DNA of 64,000 nucleotides. Source: Erythrophleum ivorense (lineage: Eukaryota > Streptophyta > Magnoliopsida > Fabales > Fabaceae). The notes under the pieces are model-generated. The model was not told the DNA's origin. It was given only the letters and a program-made list of their open reading frames with translations, and ran no database searches. Below, piece by piece: positions 11,130 to 21,742 of this stretch. The DNA is taken from positions 372,001 through 436,000 of the forward strand of contig JAIUCV010000583.1 in NCBI GenBank assembly GCA_026724425.1, read 5' to 3'. Made by a program: the position numbers and the translations under genes. How positions within the stretch are numbered: the stretch's first letter is position 1; every line of letters starts with the position of its first letter.

Positions 11130-11736
11130 GTTTCGGGTTTGAGCGGCGCTCAAACCGACCGCCCCAAACCCTAAACTCGCCATCCTCTCCGGCCGCCCTA
11201 CTCGTAATCCAGAAGTTCCTCTCCGGCCACCTGCCGCCGGCTTCTTCTCGCGACGCCGGACTCTTCCTCTCCCCTCCGGCCGCCTGCTCCTCTTCTTCCT
11301 CCCGCGCGGCCGCCTCTTCTTCTCCACCTCCGGCCGCCTGCTTTTCTTCTTCCTCCCGCGCGGCCGCCTCTTCCTCTCCCCTCCGGCCGCCTCTTCCTCT
11401 CCCCTCCGGCCGCCTCTTCCTCTCCCCTCCGGCCGCCTGCTCCTCTTCTTCCTCCCGCGCGGCCGCCTCTTCTTCTCCACCTCCGGCCGCCTGCTTTTCT
11501 TCTTCCTCCCGCGCGGCCGCCTCTTCCTCTCCCCTCCGGCCGCCTCTTCCTCTCCCCTCCGGCCGCCGCTTCCTCTCCCCTCCGGCCGCGTGCTCTTCTC
11601 CGGCCGTTCTTCTTCTCTCCGTCGCAGATCGGGATTCCTTCCCGGTCGAGCTTCCCTTCTCGGGCCGCCACTCTTCTCTCCCGGTCTCATCTCACCGAGG
11701 CGGATTCCCGCGCCTCCGTTCTCTCGCTCAGCCGCC
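11130..11736 (+). repeat. GC-rich, pyrimidine-strand leader tract, unit 1
   Basis: This is a highly biased tract built of repeated TCTTCCTCTCCCCTCCGGCCG and CCCGCGCGGCCGCC blocks. Within it a segment of about 130 bp is itself repeated (near 11270-11400 and 11415-11540). Long open frames on both strands here (Ser/Ala/Pro-rich on plus, Arg/Gly-rich on minus) are composition artefacts. In unit 2 the same tract forms the probable 5' UTR of the second transposon gene. Confidence 0.7.
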
Positions 11737-13077
11737 AAAAACCTTGCAAAAGTTGAGGGATCTATTGTACAAGGAAGTTTGACTGAGGAAACATCTAACT
11801 TCGCGTCTTACTATTTTAGCCCAAATGTGAGAACAAGAAGAACCGCTACAAAACGATACGATGATGGAGGCGTTGCACCTGCATATAGGCATGTTGTCCC
11901 CAACATCTTCAAAGAAATAGGCAGACTTGGTGGAAAGTTGAAGGAAGATACGTGGGATCATAAACATTGGAGTGCGGCTCACAATTACATATTACGTAAT
12001 CTGGAGGAAGTGCACCAATTTGAGAGGTAACTTGTTATAATACTCTTTCCTAATTATGTATTCAAACGTTTTCAATTATCTATATATATATATATATATA
12101 TATATATTTTATAGATATATATATGACTTGCGGATTTTTGTGCAGAATATTTGATAATCAGATCCGACAGACATTTCCTGATTTACAAGAACATGAGTAT
12201 GAGTTGTACAGAGAACGTGATTTTGCTGGATGGTTAAAATACTATGTAAGCGCTCTTCAAATTAAATATATACAAACTAAGTAATATATATTTAAACTTA
12301 ACACTAAATTTGATTATATAGTGTAATGATCGATTGCACCATTAATTTCTTTATATATAGGTGACAAATGGATATCATCCGGAACAAATACCGTTATGGT
12401 TGCATGAGATTGTTCACGAACCAACAGGAAAGATCACAACGGCACCAATGTACTGCACTCGCGGATACGTATTCCATACGTACAAGCATGGCATGCGGAA
12501 GTCGACAGCAAATTACGGTATTCATGTCTCGGGCGAAACAGAATTCTATGGAGTTCTGCAAGAGATCATCGAGGTCACCTACCCACGAATTATCAATTTG
12601 AAATGTATTATGTTCAAATGTGATTGGTATGATCCGACACTTGGTCGAGGGGTTCGCAGAAACGAGACGTTAGGTGTCACCGACGTTAATGCAAACCGGA
12701 AATTTTCCAAATTCGAACCATTCATCCTTGCATCGCAAGCAGAGCAAGTGTGTTTTATTCCTTATCCTCGAATTAGGCAAAAACGGGAGACTTGGTTATC
12801 GGTTATCAAGGTCAATCCACGAGGTTGTGTAATCGGTTTAGACGATGATGTGGCTATGCAACATGAAAGAGTTGCAGAAGTATCAAACCCAATTGAATCC
12901 ACAGAACATATCATCCACGTGGATCCCGATAACAGAGAAGTAGAAGACGTCGTTGACAATACAAGCGATGATGGAGAGTCCGATGAATTTGAGGAGCCTC
13001 CTACTGATGACGACGAACAGGAGCATAGTGAAAACTCATATGTATCTGAAAATGATGTTGAAAATGAGTTTGATTGA
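11590..13077 (+). CDS. Chimeric truncated transposase made by the duplication
   Basis: A frame opening with ATG at 11590 in the GC-rich leader runs in frame across the junction at 11736/11737 into the DUF4218 part of TNP2 (FSRSAAKNLAKVEGSIVQ). It then follows the same exon pattern: 11590-12028, about 12146-12245, and 12361-13077. The product would have about 50 novel Arg/Ser/Pro-rich residues, part of DUF4218, DUF4216 and the acidic tail. It would lack the whole N-terminal and Transposase_21 catalytic core. The last exon is full length with only a handful of changes from the parent copy. Whether it is translated is unknown; an upstream ATG may take precedence. If made, it could act as a competitor of the transposase. 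Confidence 0.5.
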
Positions 13078-13142
13078 TTGTTCAATTTGGTTTTGACTAT
13101 GTGTTTGAAAATAATTATTTGTTTTTTTTTTAATTACATTAA

Positions 13143-13845
13143 GGCTTTTTGCGACGGAATTGCGACGGATTTGCGATAGAAACAGTCCCGTCCAACGCAA
13201 ATCCGTCGCAAACTTGCGATGGAATTGCGACGGACCAATCCTATCCATCGCAATTCCGTCGCAAGTTTGCGATAGAATTGCGAGGAAAAACTACATTTCC
13301 ATCGCAATTCCATCGCAAGTTTGCGATGGAATTGCGATGGATTTCATAGATTTAGGGTTTAGGGTATCTATTTTTCTTATATGAATGGTTTAGGGTAATA
13401 TGATCTTAGTTTACACTCTATCCACCCTAAAAGCTTTTTACTAACTAACAAATGTTTCTATTCCACTTTTTACATATAAAACTCATTCAAGCGTAAGACG
13501 TATTAAACATTACAACATATTTCATCGACCGAGAACGATCATATATATTCATATGTACCAATTGATTACTAGCTATATTCATATTCCTGTTCACATACTA
13601 ATAACAATATATATTCAATATTGTTACCATAACTAGTCCGGAGTCATAACCGTAAACCCTAAACTCTAACCGTAATTGTTTCCTCGCAAATCCATCGCAA
13701 GTTTGCGATGGAATTGCGATGGAATTGCGAGGAAAACGAAGAAATCCCGCACTTTTTTCACGCAAAAAAATTGAATTGCGCGGATTAGGGTTTTCTTCAC
13801 ATTTCCTCGCAATTCCATCGCAAACTTGCGATGGAATTGCGATGG
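13143..13845. repeat. Internal array of subterminal-type motifs (unit 2)
   Basis: Copy of the 10303-11106 array, with clusters at 13149-13345 and 13680-13845, shortened by two deletions. It sits immediately upstream of the TATA-like box of the second gene. Confidence 0.8.
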
Positions 13846-13855
13846 CCGTTAATCC

Positions 13856-13863
13856 TATTTATA
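13856..13863 (+). promoter_or_regulatory. TATA-like box of the Transposase_24-type gene
   Basis: TATTTATA follows the motif array. A GC-rich leader (13868-14556) and a leader intron (14557-15122) connect it to the ATG at 15123. Confidence 0.5.
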
Positions 13864-13867
13864 CGCG

Positions 13868-15122
13868 GTTTCGGGTTTGAGCGGCGCTCAAACCGACCGC
13901 CCCAAACCCTAAACTCGCCATCCTCTCCGGCCGCCCTACTCGCAATCCAGAAGTTCCTCTCCGGCCACCTGCCGCCGGCTTCTTCTCGCGACGCCGGACT
14001 CTTCCTCTCCCCTCCGGCCGCCTGCTCCTCTTCTTCCTCCCGCGCGGCCGCCTCTTCTTCTCCACCTCCGGCCGCCTGCTTTTCTTCTTCCTCCCGCGCG
14101 GCCGCCTCTTCCTCTCCCCTCCGGCCGCCTCTTCCTCTCCCCTCCGGCCGCCTCTTCCTCTCCCCTCCGGCCGCCTGCTCCTCTTCTTCCTCCCGCGCGG
14201 CCGCCTCTTCTTCTCCACCTCCGGCCGCCTGCTTTTCTTCTTCCTCCCGCGCGGCTGCCTCTTCCTCTCCCCTCCGGCCGCCTCTTCCTCTCCCCTCCGG
14301 CCGCCGCTTCCTCTCCCCTCCGGCCGCGTGCTCTTCTCCGGCCGTTCTTCTTCTCTCCGTCGCAGATCGGGATTCCTTCCCGGTCGAGCTTCCCTTCTCG
14401 GGCCGCCACTCTTCTCTCCCGGTCTCATCTCACCGAGGCGGATTCCCGCGCCTCCGTTCTCTCGCTCAGCCGCCGCCGTCGTCTCACGCCGTCGTCTCAC
14501 GCCGCCGCCGCTGCCGTCGCCGCCGCCGCCGCCGCCGTTATCGCGCGTCACCACCGGTAATGTGTCGGAATTGAGATTAGTTGTAATGGAATGGTTTAGA
14601 TTAGTTGTAGATTCGGAATGGTTTAGAATGGTTTAGAATGGTTTAGATTAGTTGTAGATTCGAAATGGTTTAGATTAGTTGTAGATTCGGAATTGAGATT
14701 AGTTGTAGATTCGGAATTGTTTATCTTATCAAAATTTTTGATTGGAATTGAGATTACAACAAAATTCGGAATTGTAGATTTTTTAGGTATAAAACACAAT
14801 TTTTTAGTGGAATTGATATTAGTTGTAGATTCGGAATTGTTTAGCTTATCAAAATTTTTGTTTGGAATTGAGATTACCGCAAAATTCGGAATTGTAGATT
14901 TTTTAGGTTTAAAACCAAAAGTTTCTATTGGGTATCAATTTCATATACCGTTCGGACTGAACCCGAACGGTTCCTAACCGAACCCGACCCCGTCACATGC
15001 CTAGTATTGTTACCCTATTAAACATTTCCGACCACTAAATTCCATGTTAGTTGTAGACACTTTTTTTTTTTTTTTTTACTTTCTATATGCATATTTTGAA
15101 TATTATTTTTTTTCTTTGGCAG
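13868..15122 (+). other. 5' UTR and leader intron of the Transposase_24-type gene
   Basis: The GC-rich tract (13868-14556) ends CACCACCG|GTAATG at 14556/14557. An intron of 566 bases, with repeated GAATTGAGATTAGTTGTAG-like units at 14570-14900, ends TTTGGCAG at 15122, directly before the ATG. The intron holds no convincing coding frame. Confidence 0.6.
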
Positions 15123-16785
15123 ATGGGTGATAGTTACATGGACTATTTGAGTCAGGGAGGAGGCGGTTCACGTGGTTCTTCTGGACGTGGCGGTTCTTCT
15201 CGCCGTGGCGGTTCTTCTGGCCGTGGCCATGGTGGTTCGGCATCGCGTTCCGTTCCCCAGACTTCTGGCCATGGTGGTTCGGCATCGCGTTCCGTTCCTC
15301 CGACTTCTGGCCATGGGCTCACTTATAGCTCCCACGCTTCTACGGAGCAGCGTGCACGGTCTCCATCTCCGCCCGCTCAAACGTCGCCCCCACATATTCC
15401 GGACGCAGATCCGACCATGATTCAGTCCACTAGAGAGGCATTTTATGCATCTATTAGGGACATTTTATATGAGCCTGGTCATCATCTTCTCCCTCATCTT
15501 CATCCACACCGTCCGCCGAACACCTTATGGTATATGTATATTTTTTAAAAAAATTTTAGTTTTAGTTTTTGTTTTATTTTATATTTCACATTTTATCAAT
15601 CTTAATTCTAATGTTTTTTCTCTTCAGGTTTAACGACGATCCATCCGTCGCTTCCGCAGTTACGGAAATCTTTGAAAAAGATTTCAAAGAACCTCATGCC
15701 CGGTGGAAAGATGTACCAGAGTATGTCATCGACCGTTGGTTCGGTACCTTCGCTGTAAGTCTTAACATGAGTTTAATTTACTTTTTCAAAATTCGATTCA
15801 TTGTTTTTAATCTAATATTATATGATTAATTTTTATATTTTGTTTAAGCGTAAGTATCACTGGGATGCTGGCTTTACCGGGATGGTTCACGAGGAGTTCA
15901 GAGCCAAAGTCAGGCAGCGATTGCCTGATATGGTATCACGTTGGAAGCAGAGTTGGATCAAAAAGGGAGATAAGGCCATGCCTTACTGGTTCGACGTGAA
16001 TGTTTGGAAGGGCTTAGTTGCATTTTGGCAGGATCCTGATCACCAGACCAGAAGCGGGAACAGCAAGTCGGCTCGAATGAAGAGTAAAAACTCTACACAT
16101 CGTTCAGGCCGAACTTCATTCAGAGCCCGAGGCCGAATGCTCGTAAGTTTTCTTTATTTCCTAATTGTTTTTTATATTACTTATTTTTATCATTCTTATC
16201 ATATCTAAAATTATTTTGAAGGCCGAGGAAAAGGGAGAGTCAGAGACTGATTTGCTAGCGGTTCTCGCGTACACAAAGCGAAACCCGGATGGCACTTTCT
16301 TGGACGAAGACTCGGAGGAGCTTTACAACGACGTTAACTCCAAGCTAAAAGAAATGACTCAGAATGATGATCCCGAGAGTATAGCTTCTGGTCCTGTTGA
16401 GCTATCTACGTCTGTGAGGAACAAAGTTTTTGTTGAGGTAATTGTTTTTGTTTTTTTTTTCATATTATTTCAATTCATATTTATATTATATTATCAATTT
16501 GTTTATTTAACTTTTTTTTTTTTTCAGACCGCTCCCCGTAGAAAGGGACAAATTAGAGGGATTGGTTCTCTCCAATCCCAAATCGATACTGGGAGTGGTT
16601 CTCTTCGTTGTTCCGCTTCAAGTCCGTTCCAGGATCCCCGGGAGGTTGCTGAGATAAAGGAGGAGCTAACTGCAACAAAGACGAAGTTAGCATGCTATGA
16701 AGAGCTATTCGGCTATTTGGGCGCTAACGATCCGAAGCTCCTCGAGATTATGAGGCGCCACTATCCAGACAACCAGCAATTCTAG
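15123..16785 (+). CDS. Ptta/En/Spm-type (Transposase_24, TNPA-class) protein, five exons, about 433 residues
   Basis: Exons are 15123-15529, 15628-15754, 15849-16142, 16222-16437 and 16528-16785, with every frame joining through GT..AG introns. The N-terminus is Gly/Ser/Arg-rich (GGSRGSSGRGGSS), then Pro/Ser-rich. Exon 2-3 have the family core (WFGTFA, RKYHWDAG, RLPDMVSRWKQSW). Exon 3 has the Lys/Arg stretch ARMKSKNSTHRSGRTSF that marks Transposase_24 proteins. The C-terminus (EVAEIKEELTATKTKL) is probably a coiled coil. By family this protein binds the subterminal motifs and assists TNP2. The start is chosen because the ATG follows an acceptor at once and the Gly-rich domain begins there. 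Confidence 0.85.
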
Positions 16786-17041
16786 AGCGGAAGCAGCGGA
16801 GGGGATGCAGCAGAAGGTGGAGGTGGATCAGCGGGCCGTGGACAGTCTCCTGAATTTTAGTTTATATTTGAACCGTTTTTAAATGTTACGTTTGAACTAT
16901 TTTCCCGTATTTTGTACTATATTTGAATTTAAGTTTTAATTAAATTTTAATTTTTTCATATTATTTTTTTTATTTACGTTTTAATAAATTTAAAATTAAA
17001 TTTATTTATTAAAATAATATTTTTAATTAAAAAATCATAAA
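16786..17041. other. 3' untranslated/AT-rich stretch
   Basis: Very AT-rich DNA with several AATAAA/AATTAAA-like poly(A) motifs follows the stop codon. No gene is seen. Confidence 0.5.
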
Positions 17042-17441
17042 TTTTGCGATGGAATGAAATCCCTCGCAACCTTGCGAGGGAATTGCGACGGACTTCTTTC
17101 CATCGCAAAATTGCGACGGACTAAACTCCATCGCAAATTTGCGACGGAATTGCGACGGATTTTATGCCATCGCAAAGTTGCGACGAAAATATTTCCCTCG
17201 CAATTTTGCGACGGAAACATTCCATCGCAAACTAGCGACGGAAATTTCCGTCGCAAAACCGTCGCAAAATTGCGATGGATCAATTTCTCTCGCAAACTTG
17301 CGACGGAATTGCGACGGAAATGTCATTGCGACGAAAGAATTGCGATGGAATTTACTTTCTCGCAATTCCGTCGCAAACGTCAAATTGCGACGGAATTGCG
17401 ACGATATTTTCCGTCGCAATTAGGGTATATTTCTTGTAGTG
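17042..17441. repeat. Right subterminal array and TIR of the CACTA element
   Basis: About twenty TTGCGACGG/TTGCGATGG units in both orientations, ending TTGCGACGG-complement then TAGGGTATATTTCTTGTAGTG. Matches the left end in motif and layout. Confidence 0.88.
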
Positions 17442-18005
17442 TGATTTCAAATCGAGGTTCGTATGTGGTTTGTTTGATGTTAACGGTACCACGCTGTTGA
17501 TTATCGCTGACATACATAAATAATGTTGACATAAATAAATCGTTATATGTATTGAAATAGGTTGGGAAGGAAGAAACCGCGTATGGATTCGTCGACAAGG
17601 ATGAATTATGCGTGATCTATGGTGTGATTTATACGTCTTATTGGATAAGGGATTTGATTTTTTTTTTATATTTTTTTCGTTATGGTGTTTCTATTATATC
17701 TTCGTATTGTAACAATAAACACGTTATATCTTTCGCGTTGAGTTAAACGCAATATTAAAAGGGGTCTTTTGTATGCTTGGATTATTGTGGCTGTTATAAT
17801 TCATTTAATAAGTGTTAATAAATTTTAAGGTGGTTAACACAAGCCACTATAAAATGTTTGTGAGATCTAAAAATAAGTAAATAATACTTAAACCGATAAT
17901 GAAAGTCGATAATAATAATGGAAGTACATCTTAGCCCTAAATTTCGGTGTACTTTTTTGGCTTATATATACTACTGCTTTTCTTTCACATGTTTAAGATC
18001 TACTA
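17442..18005 (+). pseudogene. 3' part of the CACTA-interrupted DUF223 gene, with an internal deletion junction
   Basis: After the TGA duplication the frame broken at 5676 resumes (DDFKSRF), then a donor (GTATGTGG) and a probable last exon from 17562 (VGKEETAYGF, CVIYGVIYTSYWIRD). The stretch 17445-17790 closely matches 58070-58420. At about 17790 it jumps to sequence matching 60806-61018. Relative to the 58-61 kb locus, about 2.4 kb (including a full DUF223 gene) is therefore absent. Confidence 0.65.
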
Positions 18006-18148
18006 TATTTTCGGTGTTTCCTTTCGCACTATCGTCCAGGTATCTTTATAATCGAGGTTAGTGGTATGATGGTTTTGGAAATTAAAACTTATTATAATAT
18101 AGTACTGATACATAGCTGTATAATTTATGTGCAGAATATTAATAGATT

Positions 18149-18550
18149 ATGCAGTTTTACAATATTCCGTTTCATCGTATGCGAAGATCATCGGATGATG
18201 ATTTTATTGGAGATGATAATCTTCCTGGCCAGATTGTGATGACGCATGTAAATGTGTTTGCAAGTGAATTTTATTGCTTAATGGTGTTGTTGCATGTGAT
18301 CGGATGCCCTAGAGATTATACAGATTTAAGAACGATTTGTGGTGTAGTTTATCCAACGTTTAAAGATGCCAAAGACGCTTTAGGATTATTAGAAGATGAT
18401 CGGGAGTGTATTAATGCAATTGTGGAAGCAAGTGGTTGGAGTTCACGTAGTGCTTTGCGTAAATTATTTGCCACTATGATTAACTGGGGTAGTGTTATCG
18501 ACTACGTTAGGGTTTGGAACGCTACAAGCTACCTTATGGTTGAGTTATAA
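18149..18550 (+). pseudogene. Helitron Rep-helicase fragment, 133 codons, uninterrupted
   Basis: From an ATG at 18149 the frame reads EFYCLMVLLHVIGCPRDYTD, then LRTICGVVYPTFKDAKDALG, LLEDDRECINAIVEAS and SALRKLFATMI. This is the linker between Rep and helicase domains of plant Helitron transposases (family pattern YLRxLLxxVxGxTSFEDLRT, GVVYxTFxxAC, LRxLFATLL). It covers the same block as the relic at 2465-2950 and extends further C-terminally. No Rep or helicase motifs flank it. Although open and ATG-initiated, it is only about a tenth of a normal Helitron protein and is most likely a fragment. Confidence 0.75.
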
Positions 18551-19733
18551 GCGTCTATAATTTTTGCTTGTGCGTTATGATTTTATTGTCTGCGTGATTT
18601 CGGGTTCGTGATAACAAACAAGATAAAAGAACGCTGATTTGAATAAATCTTATTGATTTCACGGATTTGTTTGTCGAATGGAATTTTTGTGTTACTGTTA
18701 TGTTTAATCTAATTTCTATATATACTGGGAAACACATGCATATAAATCTTATCGTCGATGGATATAAACGAAGGTTGTCGTTCACAGTGTGCAAATTTGT
18801 ATCTAGATACTATCTAAGAATGTACAAACGATATCTATACATGATTATAATCGGTTGTGAATACGATCTCGATCCGAATAAAATAGATATATTTTAGATA
18901 TCGTATACACGTGTAAATCTTGATAAATTTTTCGCATAAAGAAGAACGGATAGACGCGTCTGTTTATATAAAACTGTAGAAATAACTTGCTTAGAATTTT
19001 AAATATATTGTATGGCTTTGATAGTCTGGGACGAGATGATAACAGTTCTTGGAGTTGTACATTCAGCCGATGCAAATATATAATCGGTTGATATAACATT
19101 AGTAAATATTTATTTTGTTCAAAATAAGAATGGTATAAATATCAATAACATAAAAGTAAATATATGATAGTTATGTATTATTAACATATTCGTTTTTTTT
19201 GAACGGTTGATAATAACGAAGAAGTTGACTTATATGAGATGTTTACAAATAAATTTTAGATAATGGTTGGAGTTACTTAGTTATTATAAAAACATATATG
19301 CGATATACATGTGAGTAAATTGAAATAATATTTTTATTAATGAAAATTGTAAACCCTAAACATTCTTATATTCAGAAACCCTAACATATTGGTTTATATA
19401 TATATATATATATACAATTAGAATATCATAAACTCAGAGTCGAACACTGTTTTTGATTTAATCACGAGACAAGTATCGTTTTCTTCTCACATCGTTATTT
19501 CGAAGATCATCACGTTTTCTCGGTATTGTTACCCAATTTACTATTTGTGTTACTAACCAGTTATCTGCGTGATTCTTTACGATTGATATTCGTAGTTGGC
19601 GTATGTGTGAGACGATATAGATAGGTGTATATAGAATATTGCATGCGTGTTCTTATTGTATCGACTTTCGGTAGCTTAAACTATATTTCTATTTACGTTT
19701 ATGATTTTATCACAATTTATAGGCGAGTAGATC
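18551..19733. other. AT-rich non-coding stretch and promoter of the next gene
   Basis: No coding frame was recognised. A TATATA run at 19392-19412 precedes a probable leader and a 5' UTR intron (GTATTGTTAC near 19523 to TTTATAG near 19722) for the gene starting at 19734. Confidence 0.4.
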
Positions 19734-20577
19734 ATGGACAGTGAAGGCAATCGTTTCGCTGTGGAAGATCATGGTGACAAAAACTACGACGATTGCGACG
19801 GTTTTGGTGTCGAGAGTGAGAACAAGAGCGGTAACAATGAGTCGGCTGGTGACGAAGAAGAAACTGATGGAGATGGAGACTACGTTGATCAAGATGACAA
19901 TAGCATGGACGCTGAAAGTGTATCAGATTGTTTTGAGGAGAACTCTGATGATGATAATGCTAAGTATGGTCTTGGTTTAAAGGAAAACAAGATTCATGAT
20001 CGCTTGCATTCTATTCGTACGGATACCGTTCTATTCGTGAATGGTTTATTTTTGAATGTTTTAAATCCATCGAATAGAAGGTCTATCGAAGAAGCACGAC
20101 GTCATCCAGTTCGTCGTATGCTTGGTGTGGAAGAAGTTGTTAATCCAGGAGCAACCGTACTCGATTACGTGATGCCAAACACGTTTGGCGTTTTGGATTT
20201 GAGTCCTGGGAGATACGATTCCTGCATACAAGTGTGTGTTTTACGTAAATGGGTTATTGATGTCGGTCCGAGCGGCAAGAGGATCGAATTAGTGCTTTGT
20301 GGCGAGGATGTATGGTTTAGTTGTCTATATATCACGCATAGAATCATATGTTTATTTTAATATAACATTGTTATAGTTAAATCATGAATGAATGTCTATA
20401 TTTCTGATATTTACAGGGTATTAAGGTCCATGCAACGGTGCCTATGTCTATGTACGAGAAATACAAACTGGAACTATACGAGGGAGGTTACATAAATATC
20501 AAGAACTTTGATGTAGTGACTCAGATAGGCTCGTGCAGAACGACGTGGCATGCTAACAGACTTATTTTCATAAGGTC
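19734..20577 (+). pseudogene. Acidic DUF223-type OB-fold gene truncated by an inverted repeat junction
   Basis: Exon 1 is 19734-20309 (192 codons) and exon 2 starts at 20417. The N-terminus is acidic (DEEETDGDGDYVDQDDN). A spacer follows (HPVRRMLGVEEV, LDYVMPNTFGVLDL), then the first OB-fold (CIQVCVLRKWVIDV, RIELVLCGED, and in exon 2 GIKVHATVPMSMYEKY). Exon 2 reaches HANRLIFI at 20574. Four bases later, at 20578, sequence homologous to the far inverted Helitron copy begins and the gene is lost. Architecture matches the acidic copies at 4239 and 63204, but the sequence is clearly divergent. A functional product is unlikely because the second and third folds are missing. Confidence 0.65.
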
Positions 20578-20727
20578 ACTACATAACAGAAGAAAATTAA
20601 ACAACAGCACTCTCGTTCTTCCTCAAATCCTGGGCTCACGAACGGCGACCAAAGTACCTACATATGAACATACGATTATGGTCACCAGTCAGATGTTATT
20701 TTGTATCGACAAAAGAGAATATTCATT

Positions 20728-21742
20728 CCTTACACGTCTCTGAACTCTTCAACGTCTTTATCATGAGGATCGAAATGGAAATCAGAACACGATCCGGCAG
20801 ATGATACCACGATTGAACCATTACGACCTTGGTAATCTATACTCCAAAAACGAAGAACACAAAAAACAACCTCGTTTTTTATCTCCTGGTACTGGTCATA
20901 AAAGTTCTTCGCCAAATCTCCCCTCGCAATGCACGGCATAACCGCCTCTCTCCTGACATCGTAATCAATTCTACTATCATACTTCTACAAATATGCTACA
21001 AATACACAATTTCATAATAATAAACAATTCTTTAAACTTACTTTGAATCGATGAGTTCAAAACGTAGTTCAGAAATACTATCTCCGTAGGACTCGGCGTA
21101 CCATTCCTCAACTTTCCCAACTTTATGCACGCAACCAATAACATCTGCATCGAAAAACAAAATCGCTGCATATCATCAACAATATAATAAACTTAAAGAA
21201 CCAAAGAGGTTAAACATCAAAAATGTACGAAGACGAACAAAGGATACTTTAATACACTCAGCATACCTATTAGATACTGGCTGTCGATACCTCTAGTAAA
21301 GATATAATAAAATCGTGTTGGTCGGAGAAGAAGACCATCTGCTTTCGGTTCGAGTGGTTCAACGATGGTGAATCTAAGAAACTCTATCCTGTACTTATTA
21401 TCAGTTGTTCGTAGCTATCTTGACTCCTCCACGACTTTGAATCCCCACAAGACTATCCACCGCCCTTCTTCCAGATTATTTTTAAACAATTCAATCTCAC
21501 CAGGCATCACCGTTGCAGTTATTTGAACTCCCTACGTGTTTAAACATGCTATGTAATCGATATACATGTTTTAAAAAATCTAGATTACATGAACAAACAA
21601 AATATACCTTTTCATCACTAAGTATCATCTCCAGCGTCGTCCCAAAACCCCAGAGTTGATACCACATTCGGACGATTTTGACACCGATTTTCCAACCGAG
21701 TGTGAATGGATCTAATTCATAAATTTCATGGAGAGTTGCCAT
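20728..21742 (-). pseudogene. DUF223-type OB-fold gene of Helitron copy 1, with premature stop
   Basis: Exon order and splice sites match the copy at 59430-60443. Exon 1 (21742-21608) reads MATLHEIYELDPFTLGW and VKIVRMWYQLWGF; exon 2 continues GVQITATVMPGEIELF; exon 3 DVIGCVHKVGKVEEWY (second OB-fold); exon 4 the third fold ending at 20728-20730. In exon 2 a TAG at 21417-21415 replaces the Tyr codon of copy 2 (EESR-stop-LRTTDN against EESRYLRTTDN). The protein would end about 90 residues in, so this copy is a pseudogene while its partner is open. Confidence 0.75.

Larger units (their letters stand above)
8899..11736 (+). repeat. Tandem duplication inside the CACTA element, unit 1 (2838 bp)
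   Basis: Unit 1 runs from within TNP2 exon 2 (AAAAACCTTGC) through the transposase 3' end, an internal motif array and the GC-rich leader. It repeats head-to-tail at 11737-14474. The breakpoints share the microhomology GCC (8896-8898, 11734-11736 and 14472-14474). The copies differ by only a few substitutions, a TA-run length change in an intron and two deletions of roughly 50 bp in unit 2 near 13730 and 13830. Confidence 0.92.
11737..14474 (+). repeat. Tandem duplication inside the CACTA element, unit 2 (2738 bp)
   Basis: Second copy of 8899-11736. It ends at CAGCCGCC (14474), after which the ancestral sequence continues into GCCGTCGTCTCACGCC. Confidence 0.92.
5677..17441 (+). mobile_element. 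CACTA (En/Spm superfamily) DNA transposon, complete, 11,765 bp
   Basis: The left end reads CACTACTAGAAAA and the right end, reverse-complemented, CACTACAAGAAAT. There is a 3-bp TGA target duplication and both ends carry dense subterminal TTGCGACGGA-type repeats. Inside, in the same orientation, are a TNP2-type transposase (6389-10231) and a Ptta/En/Spm Transposase_24-type gene (15123-16785). This is the standard two-gene content of an autonomous plant CACTA element. Both coding models are open, so the element may still be, or recently was, autonomous. Oddities are a 2.8-kb internal tandem duplication (8899-14474) and internal arrays of the subterminal motif. Confidence 0.93.

Noticed and set aside
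11121..11738. Long Arg/Gly-rich minus-strand frames and Ser/Ala/Pro-rich plus-strand frames in the GC-rich tract (also 13859-14574)
   Set aside because: Both strands are open because of extreme base bias and internal repeats; no family, start context or splice support. The tract is better read as a leader.
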